DNA of 64,000 bases from Cymbomonas tetramitiformis (GCA_001247695.2 LGRX02035455.1:1-64000); one strand, 5' to 3'. Counted from the stretch's first letter, positions 51,988 through 62,432 are shown. Translations and numbers: made by a program. The notes: a model not told the origin generated them from the letters alone.

Positions 51988-52980
51988 TGCTGGATGTGAC
52001 ACCCCGTGTGTGTCACAGTCCTTTGTCTGTACTAGTACTCCGTACAGTACGGGTGTCACAGGTTTAGGGTTCCCGGCTTAAGCCGAGTTTCACTCAATCT
52101 AAATGACTTCTTATGTTATCTTGTGTGAAAGCATTCTGAGTTCTTTCCACAATATGTAGTCGGCACTATATGCTGGATTTGGCACGCCGACAGTGTCATC
52201 GTCATCTGTGTCATCACCGATATGGTTCGACTACTATGACTTCTTCACTGTCATCAGCGCCATCTCCGATATCGACTTCGGTAGTCAGACAGTTCATAGC
52301 ATCTGTCATTTTCACACCTGACACCTTAGGGGCTGTCATCACATTCTTTCGGCGGAAGCTATAACACATCGTATTATCTTGTGTATAGCTTCACAGTTTC
52401 ACGGTTGACATATGCGAGCGTAGCACCTGACTTGTAGTGCTTCACTGTGTGTTTGTTTTCACAGGTTTGCGCCCACCACCGGCCTAAGGTGGTTAGTTAA
52501 AACCGCCGATTATGGCTGGCTAAAGCCTTTATAGGGGCTCGGGGCTGAAGATCGGGGCATGAGGTTCTAGGACGCACTAGTCACGAAAGGGGTAGAGTGA
52601 GAGAGAGGAAGATTTTCCGTTCGTGAGCACAATTGCTTAGGACTAAGATGGACGGGTCTAGCTAGCCGCAGTCTCCGAAGCAGCACGCGCGTCGACATCA
52701 AGCCTCACGACACGATCGCCACCCTCTCTTACCCTACCCTATTTCGCGGCTGTAAATTTTGAACCTTTGACCCCGCATTTGAAGCCCCTGCCCTTATTTT
52801 CTATAGATTGCTCAAGTGTAAATTTGTTTTCTCTTGGCGAGAACTTTGCAGTGCATTTTTTAGAACCTTGATCAGCGAACATTTTGAATTCTTGGATTTT
52901 CTATTTTTCTTCACTAAACGCTCGAGAACCGCGACTGTAAATTTTCCGGCATGTGTACATTTCACACTATATATCTGACA
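51988..52980 (+). repeat. Element B 3' LTR, split by C2
   Basis: LTR sequence occupies 51988-52170 and 52972-52980. A purine-rich ACAGGGTGG precedes it as a possible polypurine tract. Confidence 0.85.
52171..52966 (+). mobile_element. Element C2: second, shorter copy of the element C family
   Basis: The target duplication CTATA lies at 52166-52170 and 52967-52971. It has a full 5' LTR (52171-52463), the same primer site, and leader to about 52945. Then only a TTTCACA-type LTR end follows. All coding sequence is missing. With element C it forms a large inverted repeat (50855-51616 against 52171-52944). Confidence 0.85.
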
Positions 52981-52985
52981 CGCTT

Positions 52986-54251
52986 AGCGGGCGTTGAGAA
53001 CTTGAGATGGGTCCGGGGACGTGTCTAGTCAATGGAGATACCATATGTGCCTCATCAAATTGCCAAACATGCATTTGGTGCTTATAAACGTGAAGACATG
53101 TGCAATAGCTGATATTCATACCGATTTTGGCTACATGTCTTTTAAGTGTTAAGGTGAGGCCTTTTTTATTTTGTTTTTTCCAAGATTTTGCATTGCTAAG
53201 GAAGCACGTGCTAATTCTCGATTCAGATCTCTGAGATGCTGTGTGTCACGGGCTCACTGCTGAAATTCCAAATGTCCACTTCCAAGGACATCTGCAAAAG
53301 CGAATCCTCGATTTTCAGTGGCCATCCTGATTTCAGAAGCTCCCGAGCTCTCGATTTCAGGGGCGTCATTCGGAACTCGAGCCATGCGCCGACACCGTGC
53401 GTTTTTGTTCCATCTTGACTTTTGTTTAGGCTCTGAAACCCAGTTTCGTCAACCCCGTTTGGCTTGCAACCCTGTATGAATATGATGCGAACATTAATAT
53501 ATAGACATCAAACACATGTTAGATATAATATATAAGGGGTGTAGTTTACACTTCTGAAGTCCCGCTGCTTCAATCGGAGTAGCGCTGACGCTATTCGAAG
53601 ATTACTCGTGGCATTTCGGACACGAGCGATGAGCGGGATTGTGCTTGAAGATAGCGCTATCGCAAGGTTACTTCAGCTTGCAAACGCTCAAATACCCTTG
53701 CTAAGTCACCTCTGTGAAGTTTCCAAACTTCATAGAGGTGTTCCCGATAAAATGCGAAGAGAATGTTCGGACCGCGTTTAAGAGGTCCTTGGCGGAGATG
53801 CACCCATGCATGCTTGCACGGCTGCGTCAACTGCGCGCGTAGACCTAACCGTGTAAACCCTTGTCGAAGTTTACCCACAAGTGAAGGCAAGTTTACCCAC
53901 AATAGTTAGCGACCACTTGCGGACACCCACGACTGATCACTGATGGATGTCCGCCGACAATCACAAATTTCCTAATTTTTATAAGTTCAAGAGCGAGCTT
54001 TTAGCCCATTGGGTCAATCTTACTTTTGAAAACTGCTATGGAATCGCAAGAGCGTGACGGTTTGCACTATGTGTCCGCTGACTGGCCTTTCGAAATGGCG
54101 CAGTTAACGCATCAACACTCTGCCGCCAGTTATCAGTACCCCTCGTGAGTGAAACTCAGAAATTATCGCATGGGAAAGAAAACATCCGTGACACACTTTT
54201 TACGATGTAAAAACGTCACAATCGAATTCGATCGCGCGATGGCGTCTCTAC
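52986..54251. other. AT-rich non-coding DNA, no confirmed gene
   Basis: A minus-strand frame at 53657-53902 reads HAWVHLRQGPLKRGPNILFA then FYREHLYEVWKLHRGDLARV. It looks partly protein-like but is isolated. Confidence 0.4.
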
Positions 54252-54656
54252 CAAGGCTCAACATCGGATGCATTTTCCGGTATCGAGAGTGCACGATATT
54301 AGTAATTTCAGTATCGATTGATATCAATATTACAACAACCGAGATTGATTGATACTGATATTCACTAACCCTTATCGATCAATACTAATCATGCATTTTT
54401 TTCCCATATCCCAAATCGATCAATAACGATACTTACAGCTAGACGTACAATATTCGATAACAGGTTGATTATGACACACCATCACTTGTGAATATCGATA
54501 CCATCGATGCAACCGATACTTTAAGCAAAACAGGGGGTCCCCCCCCCCCTTCACATACAGGTTACGTAATTTTTGAGGAGGTTTGTCCAGGCTATGCTAT
54601 TCTATTCTACTCATAGCTAGAAGGAGGAGGTCAAGGGCAAGGCTCTATTACTCTGT

Positions 54657-55013
54657 TCACAACATACTGCAGTTCTCACGGGTACACAAACGTTCCACGT
54701 AGTGTTGATAGATAGAGGCCATCACGAAGTGCTCCAAAGTGCCCTCGGTGACAGCCTTGCGCAGGTCGCCGTGCAGGATACCACACCCACTGAAAATACG
54801 CTCAACCCCACCCGTGGTTGCAGGATGTCCCCATAACTGACGGGTCATGAACCACAGCTTGGGAAAGGCTGATTTGTGTTTTTGCCACCAATCATTGGGA
54901 TCGACAGACGGAGCAGCATCCGGTAGGGCCAAGTACTTTGTAAACTTTGAAATTTGAAATCTGGGCTCTGGCGGATTATCGTGGGCCCAGGGCGGGATGG
55001 TGAATTTCGCCAA
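54657..55013 (-). pseudogene. hAT transposase C-terminal fragment (hATC domain)
   Basis: The frame contains LWFMTRQLWGHPATTGGVER followed by IFSGCGILHGDLRKAVTEGT and LEHF, the dimerisation domain of hAT transposases. It parallels the hAT 1 end but is clearly diverged. The catalytic region is absent. Confidence 0.8.
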
Positions 55014-55187
55014 TGCCGATTATCGATACCCTTGATCAATCGATACAGCCAAATTTCACTGTGGATTCGACCAATTACGATTTTTGGCCCGGCACAATCG
55101 AGCAATGTCGATATTTCATGAAGCCATCGCGATCAATACCGATATCAGACGCTATTGCATCGATCAATACTAATGGTGCAAAAAACA

Positions 55188-55218
55188 TGCGCAGTGGAAG
55201 CGTGGTGGGCCCATAACC
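55188..55218 (+). pseudogene. Initiator tRNA-Met 5' half, fossil copy 1
   Basis: TGCGCAGTGGAAGCGTGGTG followed by GGCCCATAACC matches the D-arm to anticodon region of plant-type initiator tRNA-Met over about 31 nt. It is followed directly by TGATGGG, as an LTR end would be. Confidence 0.65.
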
Positions 55219-55257
55219 TGATGGGAATCACAAATCCAGTCGACTCGAGGGAATAGA

Positions 55258-55329
55258 TGCCGAGACCGGGTTCGAGCCCGAGACCTCACTGTCACTAGTC
55301 GTGCGCTCTATCCACTGACCTATATCGGC
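55258..55329 (-). pseudogene. tRNA-like sequence (Thr-AGT-like), possible SINE head
   Basis: The minus strand starts GCCGATATAGGTCAGTGG (A box) and ends GGCTCGAACCC (B box) then GGTCTCGGC. The acceptor arms GCCGATA/TCTCGGC pair at six of seven. The anticodon loop reads CTAGTGA. One base is missing in the T arm, so it is unlikely to be a working tRNA gene. Confidence 0.55.
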
Positions 55330-55612
55330 TTATTGATGACGATGAGAGATGGTGGTGGCGTAGTATTGTGTGAGCGACGGATATGTGATCCCCAGACTGT
55401 GACACGTAGGCGGCGAAGAGTGAAACACGAAGGATACAACTTTTCCCCCAATCTGCCGTTGCGGTGCGCTCTCTGTTGGGGCATCGCGCGGCTATGGGCG
55501 GCGCGACTGTTGGGGGCGTGCGGCCTGTGCGGCACGATTGTATCCTTCATGACACAACCTCACTCTGAAGTGTCTACGTGGCACAACCACAACCAGCTGC
55601 CGGCGTCACACC

Positions 55613-55645
55613 TGCGCAGTGGAAGCGGGGTAAGAGCCCATAACC
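55613..55645 (+). pseudogene. Initiator tRNA-Met 5' half, fossil copy 2
   Basis: TGCGCAGTGGAAGCGGGGTA followed by AGAGCCCATAACC is a second, more diverged copy 425 bp to the right. It too is followed by TGATGG. Confidence 0.55.
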
Positions 55646-55976
55646 TGATGGAGAACCGGAAATATATATATCATACATATATATATATACGCAGGTTGCA
55701 CTCCAAGAACAGTCGGGCACTCGCAGAGATACGGAGACTAAGATGAGATAATAAAATAACTTAGGTGTTTTATTATCGGACGGAACTGACGGCAGGCAAG
55801 ATGCAAGTGACACAACACGGCGAGGGGTGACACAGGAAGAGACAGTCACCCCCATTTTATGGGGGGGGCGAAAGTCTGTCTCCCCGTGACAAATCTGGAA
55901 TCGATCGATACCAATGTTCACGATTAATCGATTGTATCGGTTATCGGAACTATCGATGTTGAGCCTTGGTCTCTAC

Positions 55977-57296
55977 CAGAGGTTGGACGAGAGGCCTCGC
56001 CTCGCCTCGCCTCGCTCTCGTCTCCCAAGACTCTCCCCAAGGGGCATATTGTAACACATATTCTATGTTTATAGGGGGTACGTGAACGTACAGGTGGGGA
56101 AAAATCAATCTCAAATTTATACACAAAAGCGTGACGTCATAAAACAGACTTTTTCAAAGAGGGGGACAATCTAAAGATTTTTCCCCAATATCAATGTCGA
56201 CCACATCCATATATTTATGCTCTTTATCTATCTATTATAAACAATATTAATTATTAATATTTAAAATATTATACTGAACGCTGAACGCTAACGTGATACC
56301 GTGAGAATATATAATACTGAACGCCGAAATGAAGTCTCTAAATAAAAAGAGCGTGAGCGCGAGTCTCTAAAAACTTATACGCAACAAAACATATCCACGA
56401 TGGACATTTTGTTAGCAGCTTTCATCTCAACGACGCAAATTGAAAGTAACCTCCCAAAAATCGTCACGCTAAGCTAGGCTATAAACTACTACACTATACG
56501 TCTCCCAAAGCTAGGCTATAAACTACTACACTAATACGTCACGCAAAAGAGCGTCACGCAAAGCAATGTTCGTTCTGTAATAGCTGGTTTCTGCGAAATC
56601 AAACCTCTAAAAATTTATAGGGGGTACGTGAACGTACAGGTGGGGAAAAATCAATCTCCAAAATTGATTGTGGTTGGGAGGAGTTGTTCGTTCTGAATTC
56701 TGTGGCAATCGCATGGCATGGCATAGCATGGCATGGCATGCGCTTTCTGGCGTTGGCGTTCGAAGTCCAAGTCGAACATCAACCGACCGCGCGTTGCTCC
56801 CGCTTCGCGTCGCGGAGGCTTCGCCCCCGCTCCGCTCGCGCTCGCGCGCTCCGATCGATTAACGGAGGGGGGCGGAGGGGGAGGCGTCGTCTTCACCCCC
56901 TTCGCGCGCCGGGAGGGCTACCTTTAAGTTTATATACATATATATAATATTTATGAGAGTCCCCCTATGAGAGTCCCCCACCTATTCCCTTATTGGAGTC
57001 CCAGTGGCACCGGTAATTACCGGTATTATCTCCGTCCGATCGATGGTCGCCGATCGACAGTTAAGGGTTCGGACAAAGGTTTAATTCATAATTTATTCGG
57101 TTTAACTCATATTTTATATTTTTATATTTTATATTTTATAATTGTTCAGACGACATTCTGCCGATATATTTATAATTATAAATTATATATTTTGAATATA
57201 TTTCATCTCAACGACGCAAATCGATTTCTTCTATTATTACTTTTTAAAGACTTCTCAAATTTATACATCACAGTTAAATTTGAATATAGGCAGTCT
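55977..57296. repeat. Repeat mosaic with GTACGTGAACGTAC modules and a small GC-rich island
   Basis: The terminal module ending GTACGTGAACGTAC then AGGTGGGGAAAAATCAATC occurs at 56078 and 56624. A GC-rich island spans 56745-56930, preceded by an ATGGC microsatellite (56711-56742). The module upstream of 56624 (from about 56458) is repeated at 57965-58163. Confidence 0.65.
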
Positions 57297-57766
57297 TTAT
57301 GTAGGGTGCACTCAGTTTTCGACCTATTTAATTTCACAGCATTTTCCATATTTAATAGATTTCCAGGGTTATTTATTTTGTAAAATCGCAGGGAGCAGCA
57401 TAACCTATAGACCGATATCCCACCATAATCTACGGTCAGTTTGGGGTGTTATAAAGTATATAAAAAATCGAGAAAAGATTCTAGTGATCCATTTTTTAGT
57501 TATTTAGGTTATGGCGCCAGCTATGCGAAATTTGAAGTACCTAGCGCCAGAACCTGAATAACTTAAAAATGGATCACTAGAATCTTTTCTCGAATTTTTA
57601 TATACTTTATAACACCCCAAACTGACCGTAGATCACAGTGGGGTATCGGTCTATAGGTTATGGAGCTCCCTGCGATTTTACAAAATAAATAACCCTGGAA
57701 ATCTATTAAATATGGAAAATGCTATGAAATTAAATTAGTCGAAAACTGAGTGCACCCTACCCTTAA
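57297..57766. mobile_element. Foldback element, about 470 bp, same family ends as 41351-41851
   Basis: Almost the whole element is an inverted repeat: GTAGGGTGCACTCAGTTTTC at 57301 matches the complement near 57757, and the arms meet near 57530. The right tip GCACCCTACCCTTAA matches the family tip. The left tip has lost part of TTAAGGG. Confidence 0.8.
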
Positions 57767-58242
57767 CGACGATAGGCTACTACACCATAGCATACGTCAC
57801 CCAAAAGAGCGTGACGATGACGCAAAAGAGCGTGGCGATGCGATGGCGCAAAAGAGCGTCATCGTCACGCAAAGCAATGTTCGTTCTGTACAGTAATAGC
57901 TGGTTTCTACGAAATCAAACCTCTAAAGATTTATACACAAAAGCGTCACGTCAGTTTTTATTTAACGACGCTATAGGCTGAGACTACACTATACGTCACG
58001 CAAAGCTAGGCTGTAAACTACTACGCTATACGTCTCCCAAAAAGCGTCACGCAAAAGAGCGTGACGCAAAGCAATGTTCGTTCTGTAATAGCTGGTTTCT
58101 GCGAAATCAAACCTCTAAAAGTTTATAGGGGGTACGTGAACGTACAAGTGGGGAAAAATCAATCTCAAATCACCATACAAAATGTGATGTGGGCAATGAA
58201 GGTTAATTAAAAACAGCGTGAGCGAAATGTAGTATATGTCTT
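57767..58242. repeat. Repeat module, third copy of the GTACGTGAACGTAC end
   Basis: 57965-58163 closely matches 56458-56656, ending with the palindrome at 58132-58145. Runs of GCAAAAGAGCGTGACG precede it. Confidence 0.7.
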
Positions 58243-58995
58243 ATGAGAAGTTCAAGGTTTAAACCACGAAATGAAAACCGTGGTTAAACCAAGGTGTCAT
58301 CACTGCGTTTCGCGGACACGATGGAAAGAATTTTCGATCGGACGCTTCGGTTCGGATTTTTGATCGTGAGACCCGAAATTTCGTGGTTGAGACCTCGGTT
58401 GAGTTTCGCTATGAAAATCTCGACCACGGTCGAGTTTTGTGGTTGAGTTCGATTTTTCATAGCGAAACTTGGTTAGCGAAGGAATATTTTGTACACGTCT
58501 GCGACAGCGTGTGAGCCGACGTGTCTGGTAACGTGAGACACTTTTGGACCTCGGTTGAGTTTCGCTATGAAATCTCGACCACGGGGGGGGGGCTCGGTCG
58601 AGATTTCGTGGTTGAGTTTCGCTATGAAATGTCGAGTTCGTCAGCCATCGTCATCCACATGCAGCAGATGTAGAATTGAAAAATTAATTTGGGACTGAAT
58701 TCGACATCTGCTGACATCGTGATGACATACCGTGGTTGAGACCGTGGTTGAGATCGTGGTCGAGTTTCGCTATGAAAAATCGAACTCAACCACGAAAAAT
58801 CGAAATTTCGTGGTCGAGTTCCATTTTTCATAGCGAAACTCGACCACGATCTGAACGCTGACGGGACGCGGATATCCCCCCCCCACGTAGGCAGAATATT
58901 CCGGGGATCTATAGCGAAACGTAGTTGAGAAATCTCGACCATGGTCGAGTTTCGCTATGATCGAGATTTCGTGGTTTAAACCTTGAACTTCTCAT
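58243..58995. mobile_element. TIR element, 753 bp, with internal GAGTTTCGCTATGAAA palindromes
   Basis: Perfect 28 bp terminal inverted repeats start ATGAGAAGTTCAAGGTTTAA. The inside consists of alternating direct and inverted copies of GAGTTTCGCTATGAAA and TCGACCACG words. It has no coding capacity. The target duplication is unclear. Confidence 0.7.
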
Positions 58996-59484
58996 TATTA
59001 GTGACTTTCCCGCAAATTTCGGCAGCCAATTCTTTCGCTAGTCCGACGTCAGGAGATGCCGCATTTTTCGGGGACACGTCGGTCCACGTCGGATCGGCTG
59101 CCGATTTGCTCAATTCGCTCGTGAGAATTCGCTTGAATTCGCTCGATCGAGGCCAAATTCGAACGAAATGAGAACTCAATTCGGCAGCGACTCAATTCGC
59201 TCGGCTGACTGTACAACATGAATATTCGATTCAGACCCAACCAAAATTGGCGCTCGCAGACTTCACCAGTAACCGATCGGACGTTTGCAACAAGATGGAT
59301 ATTTTATGCCCACGTCGGACTAGCGAAAGAATTGGGCTGCCGAATTTGCGGGAAACTCTCGATTGGGTTAAAAAGGGCGTGAGCGCGAAAAGCGTGACAG
59401 TCGAAAAGCGTGACAGAAAAAGCGTGACACAAATCAGCGTTCGTTTTGGAATACCTGGTCTGAACGAAATGAAGTCTCTAAATA
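58996..59484. other. Non-coding DNA with AATTCGCTCG-type words, no gene
   Basis: Short repeated ATTCGCTCG words occur at 59110-59200. AAAAGCGTGAC repeats begin near 59385. Confidence 0.5.
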
Positions 59485-60394
59485 AAAAGAGCGTGAGCGC
59501 AAAAAGCGTGACAGTCGAAAAGCGTGACACAAATCAGTGTTCGTTTTGGAATACCTGGTCTGAACGAAATGAAGTCTCTAAATAAAAAGAGCGTGAGCGC
59601 GAAAAGCGTGATAAAATTTAATAAATAATAAGCCGTCGATTCTTTGTGGGGGGTTCCCCCACTTCCCAAAATGTGGCTTTGACTTGATTTCCATCGGAGT
59701 TCAGCCGGCCCATACGGTATTCATGGTCGATTCCCTACGGGTCACGGCCACCCCGATCTGGGAAGTCCCCCCCCCCCAAAAAAAAATGTGAGAAGCAGTT
59801 GATTTCCATCGCGGCTCGGCCAGCCCATACTGTGTCACAGCTGACGTTCATGACAGTGTCATCAACTTTCATTCTCGAAGCTTTACGCTTTACAGACTGC
59901 GTCTCTTGTCATGTCATACGTCTAACGTCTTATGTGTCAATTTCCAGTCGACCACATCCAAATATTTATACCGTCAATAAAGTCTTCATCTTATTTTATT
60001 TAATACTACAATGCTGAGTTATATTTATACTCAACAGTCGTGAAACTGTGCAATTCCAATAAAATAAAATTAAAATTAAATATTCACCAATTAAATATAA
60101 AAAGGCTTTGTATTGAATATTCTAAGTATCAAATTATATACTGCCGCGTGCGACACATACTTATCCACGACTTACAAATCGTTTCGCAGTTTTCATCTAC
60201 GACGCTAAAGTGCGTAACAGGGGTTAAATTGGGTGGGCGTAACGCGTACGCTCGAAAAGCGTCATGCTCGAAAAGCGTGACGCTCGAAAAGCGTGACACA
60301 AAGCAGTGTTCGTTTTGGAATAGCTGGTTTTCGGCGAAATGAACCTTTAAAAATTTATAGGGGGTACGTGAACGTACAGGTGGGGAAAAATCAA
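59485..60394 (+). repeat. Long direct repeat, copy 1 (about 0.9 kb)
   Basis: It matches 62433-63385 over most of its length. Shared landmarks are AATAATAAGCCGTCGATTC, GTCGACCACATCCAAATATT, CTGCCGCGTGCGAC, the GCTCGAAAAGCGTGAC run and the terminal palindrome (60364-60377). Copies differ by many small indels. Confidence 0.85.
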
Positions 60395-60405
60395 TTTCCA
60401 AATTA

Positions 60406-60672
60406 CTAGGTTGGTGGCCATTGAATTGAAGTAGACGTTACTACAGGCTTCTTCTCCTTGGTTCTGGAGAGAGCCTTGCTCTTACTCTCAAGGTATGCCA
60501 TCACCCTGAAATGATCCTGGGTGAGGTCCTCTCCATTTTCGGACTTGGCTTTTATGGTTGCAAACCATGTTTTCTCGAATTTGATAGGTGCGGACATGTT
60601 TAACAGTGAATCTGGATAGAGTTGTTGTGGTTGTATTGTCAATAATGGTTTAAACATAGAGTCGTTGAACAA
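60406..60672 (-). CDS. Unrecognised small open frame (88 codons)
   Basis: An in-frame methionine starts MSAPIKFEKTWFATIKAKSE followed by NGEDLTQDHFRVMAYLESKS and a basic tail. It looks protein-like, but I do not recognise it, and it begins right beside the repeat end. Confidence 0.35.
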   Translation of the reverse strand: MFNDSMFKPLLTIQPQQLYPDSLLNMSAPIKFEKTWFATIKAKSENGEDLTQDHFRVMAYLESKSKALSRTKEKKPVVTSTSIQWPPT

Positions 60673-60924
60673 TTTGTAGGTTGCTACAAGGAAGTAAGTT
60701 CAATCTATAGTATCAAATAGATTTGGTAACTGTGTCTTAATGTTGACAAATGTCATTGTGTAAGTACATGAGCGGCGGCAAATGCATTATTCGTTTGACA
60801 TGTGTCATTAAAATTTAAATGTTCAACTAGAGAAGAACCAATAACATGAAAGATTGGTAATAGTATAGATTTTTCCAGATAGGAGTTCTTCAAACTTTAA
60901 TAGCTGGCATGTTGTGTGTGTGGC

Positions 60925-61171
60925 GATTTCACCGATCTGGCCAATGAGCTCAGCGCGTTCCTCAGCAACCTCGTATTCGAAAAGAACACGAACCGCGACG
61001 TGGAACTCACGCGCGACGAGGCGAGGTCAACAAGCTCAAAGGCACATTATTCGGCTCCCTGCCCGCCATCTTCAACAGCACGGAGGACGCCACCCGCGCC
61101 GTCAGCCGATTCGTACTGGCTCCCAACAGCGCAAGCAAGACGTTGCCTCAGCTGATCTTGGAGCACTTAGG
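60925..61171 (+). pseudogene. Exon-like block with one apparent frameshift
   Basis: Frame 1 reads CGDFTDLANELSAFLSNLVF then EKNTNRDVELTRDEA. One base later a second frame continues EVNKLKGTLFGSLPAIFNST, EDATRAVSRFVLAPNSASKT and LPQLILEHL up to a good donor, GTAAGT. A single missing G near 61022 would join them. The family was not recognised. Confidence 0.5.
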
Positions 61172-61234
61172 TAAGTTTTTCCTGCTTTCATTGAGCTCTC
61201 ATAAAGGTCGGTTAAAGGCGTCACGACGGCTTAA

Positions 61235-62088
61235 CCCCTAAGGGGCGGATGGAATTTCTTGCAAATAACGGTGTTTTGGGGATTGTAGGCATTGTCGCGT
61301 ATCGCGGACATCGATGTGCATTCACGTTATCATGTATGCTGTGTATGACCACCATGTAACTTTAAGAGCGCCATAACATGCATCCGTGCACCATATATAT
61401 TCAGATTTTCGGCATATCCAACCCAGTTTTCATGATTTTGGGACATGCAAAATTTCTCCAATCTCCTATTACAACTTACATTTCGACTTCGTTGGGTGAC
61501 TATCGTCATGAAAACTTGGGGATTGGTCACATGAACATATTCCCACCCGGTAGCGCACCTGTATACCGGCAAATATACCGACTATGAGCAAAAACGCCCC
61601 CCCAAAACACCAAAAAAACACCCAAAAAACACTTAATTGTAAATGTTTTCCATACTTAAGGAATGCTTTCCCATACTTAAGCGCAATTGAAGGCGATTGC
61701 TTCCTATTTGTGGGGATATATAGCATGTGTCATGCAAACAACCATGCAGGGGACGCTAGTGGACATTGGGCACGCGACATGCCTTCACAACTCCACCCAC
61801 TTGGGCGGGATCGTCGGGTGTAAGCCTTGATTTCGTATATCTTAAGAAAAAATTCAAGCTCTAAAAGGCAAGTTTTCAAGAATTGTCGTAATTGAAAATG
61901 TTGTTATGTGAGATATATGTCCTATATGGACTACCCATCCCAGTGATTAGTCATTTGCGACATACACACAGGTAGGTGCACGCGACTTGGAATGCATATT
62001 TCGGCAAGCCAAGGGCATGTAGAACCACTTGGATGCACATTCTCACAATCGAATCCGTCCGTATAAGGTACAAACCGCCCCTTAGGGG
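61235..62088. mobile_element. piggyBac-like non-autonomous element, 854 bp
   Basis: It has perfect 14 bp inverted ends, CCCCTAAGGGGCGG, flanked by TTAA (61231-61234 and 62089-62092). No transposase is inside. Confidence 0.75.
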
Positions 62089-62150
62089 TTAACGAAGGCG
62101 CAACGAAGGCGCAACGAAGGCGCAACGAAGGCGCAACGAAGGCTAAATAA
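62089..62150 (+). repeat. Tandem repeat, 12 bp (GAAGGCGCAACG), 5 copies
   Basis: The array starts directly at the right TTAA of the piggyBac-like element and then degenerates into related AAGGC words to about 62195. Confidence 0.85.
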
Positions 62151-62432
62151 AGGTACGACAAAGGCATAACAAAGGCACAGCGAAGGCGTAACGAGAGCAG
62201 TTTTTTTAGGGTTTAAGGAAGGCTCATCCACCACAGCTGCAAACGATCAAGAAGCGTCTACACGATGACAGCGTCTACCAATGACAACAAAGGGGCGACA
62301 ACCTAATGATTGTGATTTCCCCCAAAACATTTATACACAAAAGTTTGACATAAAAAACCAGATTTTTCAAAGATGTGACAAACTCCCGCTTTACTGTCGT
62401 GTCATGTCATGTCGTGTTACTGTCATAATTGA

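Larger units (their letters stand above)
43350..52980 (+). mobile_element. Element B: gag-only LTR retrotransposon (about 3.3 kb before later insertions)
   Basis: The 5' LTR is 43350-43546. The 3' LTR starts at 51988 and ends at 52980 after an insertion. The target duplication CGCTT lies at 43345-43349 and 52981-52985. Both LTRs begin TGCTGGATGTGACACC and end ATCTGACA. The internal part has gag and two short downstream frames and no pol, so the element is non-autonomous. Elements C (46096-51616) and C2 (52171-52966) interrupt it. Confidence 0.9.
54252..55968 (-). mobile_element. hAT transposon 2, decayed, 1717 bp
   Basis: The tips are CAAGGCTCAACATCG and CGATGTTGAGCCTTG. The 8 bp duplication GTCTCTAC lies at 54244-54251 and 55969-55976. 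Subterminal ATCGATCAATACTAAT-like words occur on both sides. It keeps only the C-terminal end of a transposase and contains tRNA-derived insertions. The tip CAAGGCT is shared with hAT 1. Confidence 0.9.

Noticed and set aside
50855..52944. A 2.1 kb DNA transposon with 760 bp terminal inverted repeats
   Set aside because: The two arms are better explained as LTR-plus-leader parts of elements C and C2 in opposite orientation, each with its own 5 bp target duplication.
55258..55329. A functional tRNA-Thr gene
   Set aside because: The T arm lacks a base and has mismatches, and the sequence lies within a decayed hAT beside other tRNA fossils. A SINE head or pseudogene is more likely.
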